DNA from: Agarilytica sp045430305
GTDB taxonomy: Bacteria; Pseudomonadota; Gammaproteobacteria; Pseudomonadales; Cellvibrionaceae
Length of the DNA: 64,000 nt
Direction: 5' to 3'
NCBI GenBank assembly: GCA_045430305.1
Contig: JAILXW010000001.1
Span: 1,178,001 to 1,242,000 of the forward strand
Positions 63,889 to 64,000 of this stretch are shown one piece after another. The notes under the pieces are model-generated. The model made no database searches and was not told the DNA's origin. It saw nothing but the letters and a program-made list of their open reading frames with translations. Made by a program: the position numbers and the translations under genes. Each line of letters opens with the position of its first letter. Position 1 is the first letter of the stretch.

Positions 63889-64000
63889 GCCACACCAACT
63901 TGATTTTTACACGGCCCTTCGAGAGATCACCACGAAACGCCCCTAAACCGGGCAGAACTGATTTGAATCAAGGATCACATTCAAGAGAACATTTAATATT

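Overview
The window reads as chromosomal DNA of a marine-type gammaproteobacterium, most likely from the Cellvibrionales/Cellvibrionaceae neighbourhood. The grounds are large TonB-dependent receptors, an Entner-Doudoroff sugar locus, gammaproteobacterial versions of GltX, PurL, MltF, MnmC, GuaA/GuaB, XseA, CobB and an FNR/Anr regulator, and moderate GC. The genus-level assignment is inference from family resemblance; no search was run.

Layout. 1-9.1 kb is sugar catabolism: a TonB-dependent receptor cut by the left edge, glucokinase, and a divergent edd-zwf-pgl-eda operon that takes glucose through glucose-6-phosphate and 6-phosphogluconate to KDPG and then pyruvate plus glyceraldehyde-3-phosphate. 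9.1-20.5 kb is accessory. It holds a sulfotransferase-like gene, DUF2058, an N-formylglutamate-amidohydrolase-like lipoprotein, a broken Fic gene, a glycine-rich beta-helix protein, a T4-type lysozyme with a lipoprotein partner, an exonuclease, a truncated Hint-deaminase toxin and a translationally coupled AHH nuclease/Imm11-like pair. This tract abuts tRNA-Ala(GGC) and gltX and looks like a patchwork of interbacterial toxin and immunity modules with decaying pieces.

23.2-28.3 kb encodes a beta-helix lipoprotein and a TonB-dependent receptor behind a Pho-box-like sequence. 28.3-31.3 kb is a reactive-sulfur operon (BigR-like repressor, TauE/SafE exporter, ETHE1-like persulfide dioxygenase, two YeeE/YedE half-channels) with a strong palindromic operator. 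31.3-35.5 kb pairs a hybrid histidine kinase with a lone substrate-binding lipoprotein. 35.6-48.4 kb is mostly housekeeping: dusA, tal, a TerB-like gene, an HDOD gene, a GDPD gene, a metallo-hydrolase, purL, mltF, tadA, rlmA.

48.5-57.3 kb holds two flavodoxins, mnmC, a ComFB-like gene, glutaminyl cyclase and cobB, followed by a HemN-like protein that lacks the radical-SAM cysteines. That gene sits behind a perfect FNR box and next to an FNR/Anr-type regulator gene. 57.3-63.9 kb ends with guaA, guaB, xseA and a CPA2 cation/proton antiporter.

The points most worth following are the tRNA-linked toxin tract with its displaced cassettes, the radical-SAM-less HemN paralogue under apparent FNR control, the solitary binding-protein/hybrid-kinase pair, and a 35-bp direct repeat pair enclosing tandem hairpins at 16.5-16.75 kb.
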